NCBI GenBank assembly: GCA_014925825.1
Contig: JACGCK010000071.1
Coordinates: forward strand, 170,906 to 234,905
Direction: 5' to 3'
From: Pholiota molesta
Taxonomy: Eukaryota; Basidiomycota; Agaricomycetes; Agaricales; Strophariaceae
DNA length: 64,000 bases
In this document: positions 36,633 through 49,519 of the stretch, piece by piece
Numbering within the stretch: position 1 is the stretch's first letter
Layout of the letters: every line of letters starts with the position of its first letter
Translations under genes and position numbers: made by a program
The notes under the pieces: generated by a model
Database searches by the model: none
Seen by the model: the letters and a program-made list of their open reading frames with translations, nothing else
What the model was told of the DNA's origin: nothing

Positions 36633-37037
36633 TTGTTTTTGTCCTGCATGCCGGTGTGTTTAGTGTATGATCGTGTGTATTTAGGTTGCATTGCATTTTG
36701 ATTTCGTAGTTTTTGTAGTATTTGTCTTGTAGAATTCGCATGCAGAAAACGACAAGGGTTACCGCAGACACGGAGACATGGCAATAGTATGCTCCAGTGA
36801 AGCTGCAATATCTCGGGCCCATGACAAGGACGAAATTTTTCCACAGAGTCCTTGATAGTATGGTATAAAATGGTTCTAATACATGCAGAAAAAAATGATA
36901 CTCAAAAAACATGCCAGAGAAAAGGGGCCATAACCGTCCAACATAAAAGCAGGAAATCACACAGCTTCGCCATTCTTATGACACACAGGGCATCCGTTGT
37001 TTACCGCGCTCTGACCATAGATTCGCTATTCATATCG
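36633..37037. other. Convergent intergenic region (TAF4 / VPS41 3' ends)
   Basis: About 400 bp, AT-rich, no repeat or gene seen. Confidence 0.4.
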
Positions 37038-40000
37038 TTAGTCCACGTCAGCACCACAGAGGAGAGATGACGGCGACGTACAACGCATACTCCCACTGAT
37101 CCCCCGGGGTTGGTTGCCGTCGAAAGGCGAGAACGCCGGTGCGGCGTCAGGAGCGCGAGACTCTCCGCGCCGCTCACGCACGCCGCGTGCACGACGTGGC
37201 GGCACAGGAACAGGAACGTCAGCGCGTGCGGGGAGTCGTGCAACGGCAGCCTGCACATCTTGCACCGACTGCCGACTGAGGGTATAATCGCGTCAGCACG
37301 CGGCGCCGGACGGTCAGAAGCAGAATGGGGAGTGGAAGGGACGTACGAGAGAGGAAGAACCCGCTCGACTGGTTCCGGTCCAGTTTCCGCGAGAGGTCAG
37401 AGCTATCGCCGTTCAGGATCGTCTGACACCCTTCCAGCAGCGAGATTTGCAGATGGAAGTCTTGCAGGATCTTGATCAGCGCCTCCTTGAGCCCAGGAAT
37501 CTCAAGCCCGTTCTTAATCCGCCTGATGAGACGTATAGGACTGATCTCGACGCCCACGTTCTCCAGAAGACCGCGGATAAAGGCTGGTAAGTGCCCAGGC
37601 TTAGATCAACAAGCCACAAATGAGCGAAAACGCTGCTTACCAGGCCTCGTTTCAGAGTACTTCAACAGTCCTCCCATAGATCATCGTCGCTTTGTTCCTT
37701 CGCAAAGTCAATAGCGCGATGCACGTCGCCAAGCCGCTCGATGATGAGCGTCAATGCCTTCTTGTTTTTCCCATCCGGCCGAGCAGGAAAACCATTTCGG
37801 GCACGAGATCGCGGTCTTGACATTCTTTGTATGCCTTCGTTTTAAATGTCAAGGTCTATCCTACGCGCGAAAAAGGAAATAGACGCACTATCTCAAGGTT
37901 GTATGAGCTGCTCGCTCTTAGGAAATCGATCAATCGCGACGTCGCGAATTCTGCATACATCTTGACCTGTATATCGGCGAACTCGGTCACGAGCTGCGAG
38001 TCTTGATGCACGAGGGCGTCGAGGTAGAGAAAAGGTAATACGGCTGTTTCTGAAGCTGTTGGACGACGCGAGGGATCTGCGGGGCGCAAAGACAACAAGG
38101 TAAGAGAGTGGAACTTTAGGGACGCGATGATGGGCTAGCCATACAACATACCGGTATAGAGTGTATGTTATCCACTAGAAGCTTGATTGCTTCACTTTCT
38201 ACTTCGTCGCCCGTCTTCTTCGATGCTTTCCGTTTCTCCATCAACTCATGATCGAATTCCACTAGCAAGAGAACTTGATCTTGGACATCAGTGAACAAGT
38301 TGTTCTCGCGTATGAGGTCGAAGACATTAGCGCGTCGAAGACGAAGGTAATAAGGCAAGGCTTTGCCTGGTTGTCGATTGGCCGTATATCTTTTCAGTCA
38401 CAGTTAAGTCGGCATGAAACTTCACATTAAAAAAAGAGCAGGGACAAAAACTCACAGCTCCGCAAGACATTCCATCAGAATCACTGACGGATTGCTGCTC
38501 CCGCTGCTCGAGGAAATCGTAGAGGACGTGGACGCGACCGTGTCCAGCTCTGCGCGCACAGCCACGATCACCGCGGCTATGTCGTAGATTTCGCGTGGCC
38601 ATTCCTTGATGGTATGCAGCAGCGCCTGAAGGACGCAATGTGAGCAAAGAAGAAATGGAATAGCGAAGGATGAACGCATACGTCGCGGTCATGTGTCAGG
38701 AAATGGGCCAACACCATTTCATAGACGACATGGTCAAGGCGGGGTTTGTCAGTGGGGACATAGGGGATGATACACTACGACAAGGACATAATCAGAACTT
38801 CGATATGAATACAACCGTATAGCGACTTACCTGCAACTGTCTCTTCTGGGCAAACGCAAATATCCAATTTTCCCAACGTTTTGAATCGTGCGCACAAACA
38901 TTCGGACATAGCTGGGCTGCCCTTGTAAAATCACCTGTTTATGCACGGGCTAAGGCGCATGTCAGCATAAGCGAATAAAGTGCATACCTTCTTGCACAAG
39001 ATGCTCGATGAACATCTGCCCAATCTCCTGCGCGGATAGATGCTTTACCTGCCCTTGGTCCTCTACCGCATGTACCGTGCCTTTGAGCCCCGTAACGGCC
39101 TCCTCCGCTTCGATCTTCTCAACGGCCGCCAGCGCCTCCTCGTACCGCCGCCGCTCGACCAACCACGCGACATGGTCCCTCTTATCCCGCGGCAGGACGC
39201 GGACCAGATCGCGGGGGCTCATCACAATATAACTCCTGTCCGTATCCAGCGCCAGCGGGTCATCGAGGCCGACACCTCGGCCACGGTGTAGTCGTTGCAC
39301 CCCCAGCGCTGGTAGTCCGTGATCGTCAGCGCGTCGGCCGCGAGCTCCTCCCCGGCGCGCGAGATGATCCGCATCTCTGGTCTTTCCGCGAGCTTGCGCG
39401 CCTGCCGCCGCCGGTCGTCCGTCATCTCATCCGTGTCGTCGAACGTCTCCGGCGGGGTATACGCAACGACGAGGAACGCGGTGAGCGTCTGCGGCCTTGC
39501 TGCTTCGGAATTTCGGGCTTCAAAGAGGGCGGGAGGGGGCTGTCCATCAGGGCGGAGGGGGGCACGGGTGTGGGGTGCGGGACGACGCCCGCGACGATGC
39601 AGTCGAGCTGGAAGACGGCGGTGATCTCGACGAGCAGCGGCGGGGCTTTGGCCGCGGCGGGGTCGGTCGTGCGCGGGCGGCTCCGGATGCGCGCGACCTT
39701 GATGAAGTTCGCCCACGCGACGAGGAGCGTGGAGTCGTCTTGCCAGTGGAGCGTGCATTTGAAGAGATCCGGCGCGGGCTGCCTTTGGGGCGGTCGATGT
39801 AGGCTATGCACATTTGCGAGGCGGTGTCGTAGATCTTGACGCCCTTCAAAAAAATAAGTACTCTCAAAAGAGGGTGGTATAAGAGCTTACGGTGTCGTTG
39901 GCCCACGCAATTAATTGTCCCCGCCACCGGACCTGCCAAATGGGTCCTTCGCCAGAGTGAATCGTGGTTTCCTTATGTCCCAACCAACCCTTCTCTCTCA

Positions 40001-40793
40001 TAACCAGCGCACCCGACAGGCCCCCGCACACAAAAGCTCTAGAGCTCTTCTTCGCAAAGTTCGGCTCCATCGCGACGGTCCGCATCGGCCGCTTCATGTC
40101 GAATGAGTAGTTCTCCGGTGTCGATAAGGAGTGCACCACGACCTGTCCTAAGCAAGAGAGAGCGTGAGACGGAGACTCAGAGAGAGGTAAGCATCCCCAC
40201 CGTCTATGGACGCGGTCGCGACAAAGTCCGCGGTGGCGTCGAGCGAGATGTCGACGACGGAGGCGAGATGGGGTTTGTACGACTTGATGCGCTTCCCTGT
40301 TAGGTCGAGGATATGGATGATACCGGCATGCGTGCCCAATGCCTGCATTAATTATATGAGCGAGAACTGTCTTACAGCAAGTGAATTTGAGATATACCAT
40401 GAGCTTATTCGAAACCGTAAGTGCAGATGCAGAGTCCTTTTTGAATAAGTCGGGTATTTCTCCCGTTATTCGTTCATACTTCAGTGCAGGTTCTTCGTCG
40501 TCGTCATCGTCCTCCTCCTCTTCCTCTTCTTCACCTGACCCCGAGGAACCTTCTTCACTCTCGCTTTCCTCATCCGTCTTGCCATCTTCGTCCTCGTGTT
40601 CTCCATTCGGCTGCTGTTCGCTGTCATGACCGTCCGGCTTTCCCTCCGCGTCGGCGTCCACTGTAGTGATGCTACCGGTGACGTTGCTCGGTATATCCTG
40701 CGGCCTCCCGTCCTGATCCTCGTCAGGCTTCGCGTTCCTGGCCCCGTCTACTGGCAACGTGCCGCTGGAGCTTGTGTCCGGAGAAGTGCTCAT
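37038..40793 (-). CDS. VPS41: Vacuolar protein sorting-associated protein 41 (HOPS subunit)
   Basis: HOPS tethers late endosomes, AP-3 vesicles and vacuoles. Begins MSTSPDTSSSG with a long acidic stretch (Glu/Asp run at 40490-40545), then EPALKYERITGEIPDLF. A WD40-like beta-propeller follows (AGIIHILDLTGKRIKSYKPH, VVDISLDATADFVATASIDG, FAKKSSRAFVCGGLSGALVM, IWQVRWRGQLIAWANDTGVK). Then a clathrin-heavy-chain-like helical repeat (PFLYLDALVHQDSQLVTEFA, NNKKALTLIIERLGDVHRAI, ENVGVEISPIRLIRRIKNGL). The end is a RING-like C-terminus (CRLPLHDSPHALTFLFLCRH, VVHAAC). Many introns. Frame shifts near 39780, 39520 and in the last exon (about 37090) make the exact C-terminus uncertain. Confidence 0.88.
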
Positions 40794-41570
40794 GTTGGCA
40801 TTTGGAGTTCAAGGGCTTGTGCCTGCCAATAGTACTAGCGCGCCCCAGGCGCAGACGCGAAGGAGAGAATGGGTGGAGAGGAACGAGATGAAGACGAGAG
40901 CCAAGTGTTAGTTAGCTTCAGGAGTCCCTAATGCTAAATGAGTAAACACCTGTCCCAGAGGTGACCGTGAGAACATATCCTTGGCGCAGGACGCGGCTTG
41001 AGTATGCAGCTCGGCGTTATGATTTGACCTGACATTCATCTTGCTATGCGCCTTCAAAACACCTCCAGCAATAGGACAATGCAAATACAAAGTTGAACGC
41101 GGGTGACAGAGAAAAAGAGATTCATCGAGACGCCGCAATGACATGGAGGAGTCGAGGACCAATGTGCGTTTGATTTTTTTTGGATGTCTTTCAAAATCCA
41201 AGCTGAAGATCGTCCGACTGTGCAGTACCGTTGTCCTCGAACGCGACGAAATATATCGTTAGTATTCTACTCCATCTGCAACTTTTCGCGTATATCCTCG
41301 GTAGCTGGCTCCACTTGCTCGGGGAAGGACATTAGCGACAGGGTTGAGCGCGTTCAGTCGAACTCATTGGACAGAGCTGAGACCGACTATTTGCCGAGGA
41401 TCAAAGCGATGACAAAGGGATGATCATGTAGACGATAATCATAGGAAGGTTGGATTCTGTGGTTTCCTCTGTCCAGCTGCTACTAACCTATACGGTACGA
41501 CGGCCATATTGGGTATACACTATGCCGTATTGATTATCAAGTTCGTCTTACAGGAATCAGGCGACAAATC
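40794..41570. other. Intergenic (VPS41 and HET gene upstream regions)
   Basis: No gene or repeat recognised; divergent promoters are expected here. Confidence 0.4.
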
Positions 41571-43535
41571 ATGGCATTGAATGATAAGAACACCGAGACT
41601 GGCAAGCCGACAGCATTCAGAGACCGTGTCAATGAGAGTGAGTTGTTTGCCATCAATTAATAGATGGTGCTTAAAAGACCTTACCGCCACTTTTTTTTTT
41701 TGGAATAGACGATGAAACGAATTCGGTAGAGGACTCTTTAATGGAAATCTCTTCTCAATTGGATGGGATCAAAGTATGGGCACTATGCCACAGGATTCAG
41801 GTAAGAAGTACATGCTACCGTCGAAACAAATGTCTCACGAGCCATTCAGCTGCTCCGGAAAACCCGCAGCTGCCATTCGAAGAACAACTAATGAGGGAAC
41901 TGCGTGAACACATCTTCAACAAGATGCCTATTCGCTTGTTATGTTTCGAGCCTCATGGATCAAGCTTCCAGATCTCCTTAATCGAAAGGGGTGCCATCTA
42001 TGCGCGCGTCGCATCAGCGCTGCAAGCGAAGATACACGACCCAGCCTACATTTGGGCTGATAGCACCGCCGGAAAGGAAGCAGACGACGAAATAATAGGG
42101 CAGCTGGTAACAAAACATACGCAATACGCTATTCTGTCTCATACCTGGTTTCGTACGCCATCCGGTGAAGTAAGCTATGGTGATTGGAACGAAGCCCTGT
42201 TCGACGCCAACGACCCAGGCTATCAGAAACTTGTCAGCTTTTGCAAAGTTGCATGGAGAGATCATGGACTCGCCTTCGGATGGATGGACACTGTCTGTAT
42301 CAACAAGCAAAGCAGCTCCGAACTCGATGAATCCATTCGTTCGATGTACAACTGGTACAATCGTGCTGCCGTGTGTATCGTCTACCTCGCGGAGACTAGA
42401 ACTCTTTCGAATGTGCACCTTGATCCTTGGTTTACTCGTGGATGGACACTGCAGGAGCTGCTCGCACCTGAGGTCATCAAATCCTACGACGAGCACTGGA
42501 AGCGGTTTGTCAACAGTTGCGATAACGACAAGGAGGATAAAACGATAATGAAACAAATCAAGCAAGCAACGACAATCTCAAAGGAAGAGTTCAAAAACAT
42601 TCGCGTGGCGCCCATTTCCCGTATAATGCAATTGGCGGCGCCCCGCGAGGTGACGCGCGAAGAGGACACCGCGTACTCTTTGATGGGGATTTTCGACGCA
42701 AGCATCTCGACTGCTTACGGCGAAGGCGCTGCACGAGCGTTTTCGCGCCTACTACAGGAGATCTTAGCCTCTCGTGAGGATGTCTTGGATATACTTAATT
42801 GGGCAGGCGACCTTCCTTCTTCTCCGACATATACATCGCGCATTCTTCCATCCAGTCCCAAGTACTACATTAATCGCTATTCCGTGCAATGGCTGGCGAT
42901 GGGGTTCGCAATGACGCGGCCTACTGAACCATTGACGCTTACGCACCTCGGACTGCGCGTACAAGTCGTATTGATGCCCGGAATGTCAATCGTGTACAGG
43001 ACCTCAACATGACCCGTTCGGTGATTACTGTGCCACTGTGGACATTTCTCCGCTTGGAATCTGGAAGGATATCCCCACCAGTTACCATTTACTCGACAAC
43101 AGGGTAGCTCTTGAAGATGGTTGGAAGACGGACGATTTGTACCAAATGACCTTTGCAGTTGTGAACTTCAACAGCACCCCAGACTCCATATGTCTTCCGA
43201 GAACATGCAGTGCTCTAGGCCTACGGTGTTATGAACATGCGGGGAAAGTGCCGAATACAGGAGATTTTGGCGTCGTTCGAACAAATGCGCCCATTGTATT
43301 CGAGCTCGAGGGGCCCCGGGCCGAAACCTTTCATGACTTCCAATCTGATGACAATGACGGCGGCGGCGACGACGGCGACAACGACAGCGACGACGGCGAC
43401 GACGACAGCGACGACGACAGCGACCAATGTACGGAAGAAGAGTTTTGGCAGCTTTTGCATGACTACCCTGACTGGGATATCAAAAAGGACGAACTAGCAA
43501 AACACGGCATGCAGCTCATCTGCCTGTATTTGTAG
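41571..43535 (+). CDS. HET-domain (heterokaryon incompatibility) protein
   Basis: HET domains in filamentous fungi trigger programmed cell death after non-self recognition; in basidiomycetes the role is less clear. Starts MALNDKNTETGKPTAF; an intron at about 41640-41707 leads to NDETNSVEDSLMEISSQLD. The three HET blocks are present: YAILSHTWF at about 42130, GWMDTVCINKQ at about 42280, and FTRGWTLQELLAPEV at about 42435. After it comes MQLAAPREVTREEDTAYSLMG, typical of the domain end. The first frame ends at 43012. Coding resumes one frame over (DPFGDYCATVDISPLGIWKD), through an acidic Asp/Gly/Ser repeat made of GAC triplets (43360-43430), to a TAG at 43535. A frameshift or unmodelled junction lies near 43005-43015. 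Confidence 0.85.
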
Positions 43536-44846
43536 AGGAAATGTTAGACCTTGTGTTTGCGTTCCGGCGCTTGCAGCCGCTTTCGTACGTTGGCCTGCCT
43601 TCCTTGCTAATTCGGCGATATTCCAACATCCTCGAACAGACCAAAACACATATTTGCAATCTGTCAACTTCTGTAGACTTCTTAGTCTCGTCCAAACTTT
43701 CTTACCTGGCCAAATTCGGTTGACCATGATACCGTCACATCTAAATTGGGACGGTTAGAATTTAAAGAGTCTGGCCTGAGACTATAGACTTCTGTGCACA
43801 CCAGTGGCATTTTTGTTTTCCCCATTCAATATTCAATCGCACTCTTCAAGTTGATGCCACCATCTGTTATATCTTACTATGTAGTATACCTCTGTATGCC
43901 TCATCATCTTAGTTCTGTATCGTTTTCTTATTTTTATTTTTATTTTTATTCTATTTTATTTTTTGTCGACAGTTGTCCGTCAAGTATATGAAGGAATGAT
44001 CAATAAAGCCTTGAATACGAAAAGAAAGGACGCGCAATATTGAGCCAAGTTCAATTGAAGACAATTCTGAATCAGTCCGGCGGCGGCGGCCGCGCAGCGC
44101 TCCAAGTTAGTAAACTATTTTTTGATTTTCCAAACCTGTTGATTTCGTACTTCTACCCAACAGCGCTATCCAGACAACCCCACCACGCACATCTACCCAC
44201 ATCCATTACAACACCATTCACCAAAAACTAAACAATTATCACTACAGATACAAAAAAAACAACAAAACTAAAGCTAAAAAGCCGAATAATAAATCATAGT
44301 GGCACAACAACATGTAATACGTAGATCTGAATCAAAAATGAAACTCGTAGGATCGTTCAAGGAAATAAATACACCGTTTAGGATCCACCACAATTCGTGC
44401 TGTCGAATAGCCCAAGAGGCGACGGGAGCATCCGTACAGCGGCGGGGAAAGGTGTCACGGCGGGCAGCGCGTGTACGATGAAGCGGGCGGATCGAGCAGG
44501 GGGAGGAGGGGGTATTCGAACAGCCGAAACATGAACGGGAGTACGGTATAGCGAAAAAGCCAAAGTGGCATCGAAGTCGGACGTCGGCGGGGGAGTACGC
44601 GCTATGCGTGGAGCGAAGCGGGTAATAGAAGGATGGAGAGGGATATTCACGCTGTTCGCGCACAGGGAGGGGAGGGGATTAGTGATGCAGGTAGTAGGGG
44701 ATAAATCTCGTCTCGAGCGGACGTCGCATACGGTATGTGTATGTGCGCCATCCAGCCGAACATCTAAGGGTGTCACGGCACATTTTGTGGGAATGCACAC
44801 GACCAGCGCCCACGGCGCGGTCCGCGGTCCATGAAAAGCATGCAGG
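43536..44846. other. Intergenic region with a T-rich run
   Basis: Includes a TTTTTA-type low-complexity run near 43925-43965 and a long region downstream of the hydrolase stop. Minus-strand frames at 44274-44917 are compositional and lack a domain. Confidence 0.4.
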
Positions 44847-46419
44847 CTATGACGCCGTCGCCCGCTCCGCCGTCTTCCACGACGACGGCGCGCCCGCGAG
44901 CAGGTCCACGAGCGCATCGACGATCAGCGGCGCGTGGCTGATGCTCAGATCGTGCCCCGCGCCGTCAACCGTGACGAGCTTCCGCCGCGCGCTCGGCGGG
45001 AGCAGCGCGATGATCTGCGCCGCATATTTGGGGTGCACCGTGGCGTCTTTCGTGCCCTACAAACCAAAATGACGTCAAATGGCGAAATGACAAAAAGAAA
45101 ATTAGGACGTACGTGCAGAACCAACACCCGCTTCCCCTCGAATGCGGGCGACTCGAAGGATGCGCGCTGCCCGCGAATCGGTCCGTCGCGCAAAGACGAC
45201 GATAACGCGTTGTTGTAGCCGGGTAGATGGGCCGATTGTAGGCGCACGATCTATAGGGCGAGTGGTGTCAGAGATAAGCATCCTAGGCCGACAGACACGG
45301 AAACACACCTCGAGGATGGCATTATCGTCGACATTCCCCTTTGTCACCGTTTGGTTGGTGAGTCTTTGGAGGTATTTCTGTCGGAAGCAGTCAGGCCAAA
45401 TATAAACACACGACTCTAAGAATACCCGCGCACCTGAACGGGCTTCGTGGAGGCCAGTGTTTGGACCAGCGGGGAGGACATAAATTTAGCCGTGCGGGAG
45501 ATATCGCTTGACTGCACGCCATGTCAGCGGCAGAATACGCGAATGAAGGAGAGTACGCACGTCCATGAGCCCAGCGCATGCAATGAGACCGACGCCGTCG
45601 TCGACAAGGTGGGGGAACTGCGCCGTAAACGAAGCCGCGATCGCGCCGCCCTAAAAATCGCTTGAGCGTAGCCCTACCGGTGGCATGAGATGGGAACGCA
45701 CCATGGAGACCCCCACGATATTGCCTTCTCCCACTTCAGATACTGCATGAGAAACGCCAGCTGCGTGGTGTATAGACTTGTGGTATATGGCGTGTTTGGT
45801 GCATCCGAGTATCCTCTTCCATATAGATCTAGTGACTGTGAATACGCAGTGCTGATCACTGCGAGATTGCGCTCACCATAAAGCAAAACGCGATAACCAC
45901 GCGCCGCGAGGGTGGGCGCTACGTCCTTCCATATAATAGCAGGTATCGAGAGCCCATGTATAAGCACCACCTATCAACACTGGGGTCAGATCACAGGTCA
46001 TCCATCTATCTCGGCCTCCTACCTTCTTCCCCTTCTCCGGTCCCAAAAGCCAATATCTAACCTGCATTCGGAGTTCAGTCTTCAAATAACGCCCCCAGAT
46101 GTGCGCGCACCCTTCCGTTTGGAAACGAGGCATATCCGCCGCCCGGGTAAAACTCTTCTGGGTATATCGACCACGATTTCGATTGCAGTGGCATGCTCGC
46201 GAGCGATGGGTGCACAAAGACAGGCGCGGGCGGGTTGGGGAAGATGGCCATGAAGTACGTCGTGAGCAGGAGGGGCGGCAGGATGAGGAGGGACAGCGTG
46301 AGGCACTGGTAGGGGTGGTGGCCACCATGGTGGTGGTGGGAGGAGGAGGAGAGGATGCGCCCGCCGCCGGTCGTCAATATTTCGTACGTGTTGTCCGCAC
46401 GTGCCGCGTGTTTCGGCAT
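44847..46419 (-). CDS. Membrane-anchored alpha/beta hydrolase
   Basis: Serine hydrolase of unknown substrate. Starts at MPKHAARADNTYEILTTGGG (ATG 46417-46419; an upstream GTG is not used), then a His run and one transmembrane segment (CLTLSLLILPPLLLTTYFMA). The alpha/beta-hydrolase core follows: KKVVLIHGLSIPAIIWKDVA (oxyanion region HG), GYRVLLYDLYGRGYSDAP, and the nucleophile elbow GVSMGG, split by a short intron near 45670-45705. Then HGTKDATVHPKYA (acid) and GAGHDLSISHAPL (catalytic His). Stop TAG at 44847. Frame intact through the introns. The order of motifs resembles ABHD6/monoacylglycerol-lipase-like enzymes, but the substrate is not decided. Confidence 0.85.
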
Positions 46420-46507
46420 GCTCGCATCTAAATTAAGTCGCTCTCCTGACACATTCTAAATGACTAAACGGCAACCATCTACATCGCCAAAAAAGCGCCC
46501 TCTTGTG

Positions 46508-46925
46508 ACACTAGATGAAGGAATCCTATACGTTCTGCTAAGATCCCATACAATGTCACAAATCACCATAAAATGCTCGGAACACTTCTGATGTTTGCAA
46601 GGCAATAGAATCCATTAGAATGCAAGTGATCATTACAAGGGTTTGTTGAGCTGGAATCCTACGCGAGGAATTTGAGAGTTACAAGTCTTTGGAAAGCTTG
46701 AGAAAACTTTACAGATAAATTCCATTGTATTTTCTGTCTTGCATTCACTAACTACCCTCATCGTACTGATAATGAAACAATTCTAATATCCTTGTATGGG
46801 TACACAATATTTCTGGGGCATCAAATGCAATCAGAATGGGTGTAATAACCGTAGCTACATTACAACATGGTTTTATACTTCCATTATGTATGGATCATAT
46901 CTAGGCGAACATACGTATTAAAACT
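46508..46925. repeat. Interspersed repeat, copy C (reverse orientation)
   Basis: Reverse complement of the family seen at 9585 and 13768. It includes the GCAGTTTTAATACGTATG end at its right (46905-46925) and the CTAGTGTCACAAGAGGGCGC end at its left. It lies directly upstream of the hydrolase start. Confidence 0.75.
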
Positions 46926-47275
46926 GCTCTTTTCATGATGACTAGTCTCGACTCAAGACGTGTAGACGAATGTGGTTTGCAGCCAGCAGAGTTTTCTTAC
47001 CAACAACATAGAACATCGGACGATCACCAAGTCTCAATTTAGATTCGGCAACAAAGGTGTCATTTCATATTACTGTACTACCCAGAGCTCGGTTTTCTAT
47101 CCATGAAGACTGGGTTCAACGAAGAAGATTTCTGATTATGCAGGCAGCTAACATAAGTACCTACATATGTATGTAATTCCCAGTTGAGAGATAGTCAACC
47201 CGAATCCTTGTTTCCAGTAATCAATGCTCATCACAATACTACATTTTACCTGTCCCATCTTCATTGAATCTCCCG

Positions 47276-49519
47276 CTAACATATCCGAACCTTCCCCACC
47301 GACGGATCGTGATCGCTCGCCCGCACCGCCAGCGTCGGCGCCCAATTATTCACATGCACATGCTCGACCTGCACCCCGCCGCGGCCCGCAATCGCGCCCG
47401 ACACAAACGCATGGTCCAGCTGCTCCGAGTTCTGGTCGAACACGTACGTGTACCGCTCGACGGCGGGGATCCCCGCGACCTCGTCGATATCCTGCAAGAA
47501 CGGCGCGAGCGGCGCGAACACGGAGCGCGTTTCCACGAACTCGTTGCAGTCGCCCGCGAAGATGATGTTCGCGGCAGGGTCCAGGGCGAGCAGGGACTGG
47601 ACGAAGTTCTGCAATATGACGCGCGATTATGAGTTGTGGAAGTACATACACATCAAGACGACGGAGGAAGGCGGGCTTACAGCAACAACAGCAACTTGCC
47701 CTGTACGCTTCGCGACAGGTAAGTTGACCGGCGGACGCGCGTTTCCCTGCGTAGAGCTTCCACCGTCCTTGGACTCGAGATGGACGTTGATAGTGAAGAA
47801 GTCATGCCCCGAGGGAGTCTCCCAATGCGCGACAAGGGGCTTGCGGCTCGAGTTCCAGACACCGTTGGTAGGGTCAATGCGACCGGGATTGAAACTGAGC
47901 AAACATCATGAAAATATGTTCCGTCATAAATGAAACTTCACATACTTAAGACGGGGTTTCATGGATGGTGTCGCACTAGCGTTAACCGCATCAAGCGAAC
48001 CACCCGCAGGAGAGCCCCCGAAGAGCTTCAGCCTCTCAGGCCGATATCTATCAAAGTCAAATTCAACATCAGATTTCCTCAGGCGACGCACAACAAATAG
48101 CCATACAGATACGCAGTCCTTATATTCCCTCCACCCACACCCCCATCTTGGTCGTTGACCGGATTGATGGAGGTGAACGCATAAGTGACATTGCTGACCT
48201 TCGCAATGGCGTTGACGAGGGTAGTTAAAGTGACGGTGGCGTCGACGACGCCGTCGTCGGTCTGGCCGTCGTTGTCCTGAATTTCTTGCAAGAACATGAG
48301 ATCTGGCATGTTCAGGAAGGAAGCTATGTGATTAGCGACTGTGGGGAGGTGCGCGACAGTTGGTGAAAGATTTTCCACCTAGGTGGAATAGAGTTAGACA
48401 AGTATTAATTGGAAATTGAAGTCGTACATTATAATCCCCAAAGGTTAATGAGCATTCATCCAAGAGATCAGGTACGATAGTCGAAGGAGGGATGACTGGA
48501 TCAGGAGACGAAGTGACCTGCATCGCGGTGGTCGGAAGCACATAGTAAAAACCAAATCTACACGGAAAAAAATTAAAATTCTAGAATGATAAACATCTTG
48601 AAGAAACATACGCACTGGAATACTACAACACCCGTAATATCACTGAACGTAGTCCCGACAGCAGTCGCAGGATTGTCGGTGCCATCAAGGGGGGCACCCA
48701 CGATAACAGTCTCAGGGTTCCCATCCACAATCCCATCTGGGCCTGCAAACTATCATTAACAACCACTTTCCAACACTCCCAAAAAAACGGAATTTTTTTA
48801 TAAAGAAAAAAAGGAAGAAGAAAAAGGGCACCCAACTCACCAAACGTCATCGTGAGCCCCCCACGGCTATTCCTTCCAGTCGTCTCCCAATCGCCATACA
48901 CCCAAATCTCCCCAAAGCTATTCGGGAACGCCACACCCACCGGCTTCGGGATCGTCACCAGCTGCCCCTCGAGGCTCGCCCAGAAGTCAATGCCATACAC
49001 ACCCGGCTGCAAAGTCGCATTCACGTCGTCAATCCTGCTCACATTATTCGGCACCGACAGGAACCCGTCCGGGCCGACGTCCAGCGCGCTGAACAGCCGC
49101 GTTGGCGGGCAGCGGTCCCGGCCCAGCACCACGGGCGCGACGGTGTTGTTGGACGAGAGAACGACGATCCCGGTGGGCGCGGAGAGCTCCGTGCCGGTGA
49201 GGTCGTTCGGCGCCGAGCTCGCGCGGAACTCCTGCACCCTGCCGCTGAGCGCGATGTGGTCGCCGACGGCGATGGATTTGAGCACGGTCGCGGAGCTGGA
49301 AAAGACGAAGAGCCCGTTGGAGACGCGTGCGTCGGTGGAAGGCTCGCCGACGAGGTAGAACCCGTTCGTGGCTTTCGCGGTCACTGTGCCAGTAAGATTC
49401 GTGACCGTTTGGCCGACGAGGGGGCTTTGGAAGGCGTTTCCTTGGATATCCGTGATGGAGACTGCTGAGACCACTGCAGCGTAGGTGATCCCCAGCAGGA
49501 GAGAGGACAGTTTTGTCAT
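47276..49519 (-). CDS. Secreted endonuclease/exonuclease/phosphatase family protein
   Basis: Extracellular nuclease- or phosphatase-like enzyme. MTKLSSLLLGITYAAVVSAV is a signal peptide. Residues about 20-260 form a beta-rich OB/LTD-like domain (GTVTAKATNGFYLVGEPSTD, VGDHIALSGRVQEFRA). The EEP catalytic domain has TFGDYNVENLSPTVAHLPTV, DLMFLQEIQDNDG (metal-binding Glu), HDFFTINVHLESKDGGSS, IIFAGDCNEFVET (GDxN), and QLDHAFVSG plus RASDHDPSVGK (SDH) at the C-terminus. Stop at 47276. Introns near 48590-48760 and around 48780-48845, 48380-48430, 47890-48060 and 47610-47680. Similar architecture to secreted ExeM-type nucleases. Frame appears intact. Confidence 0.85.
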
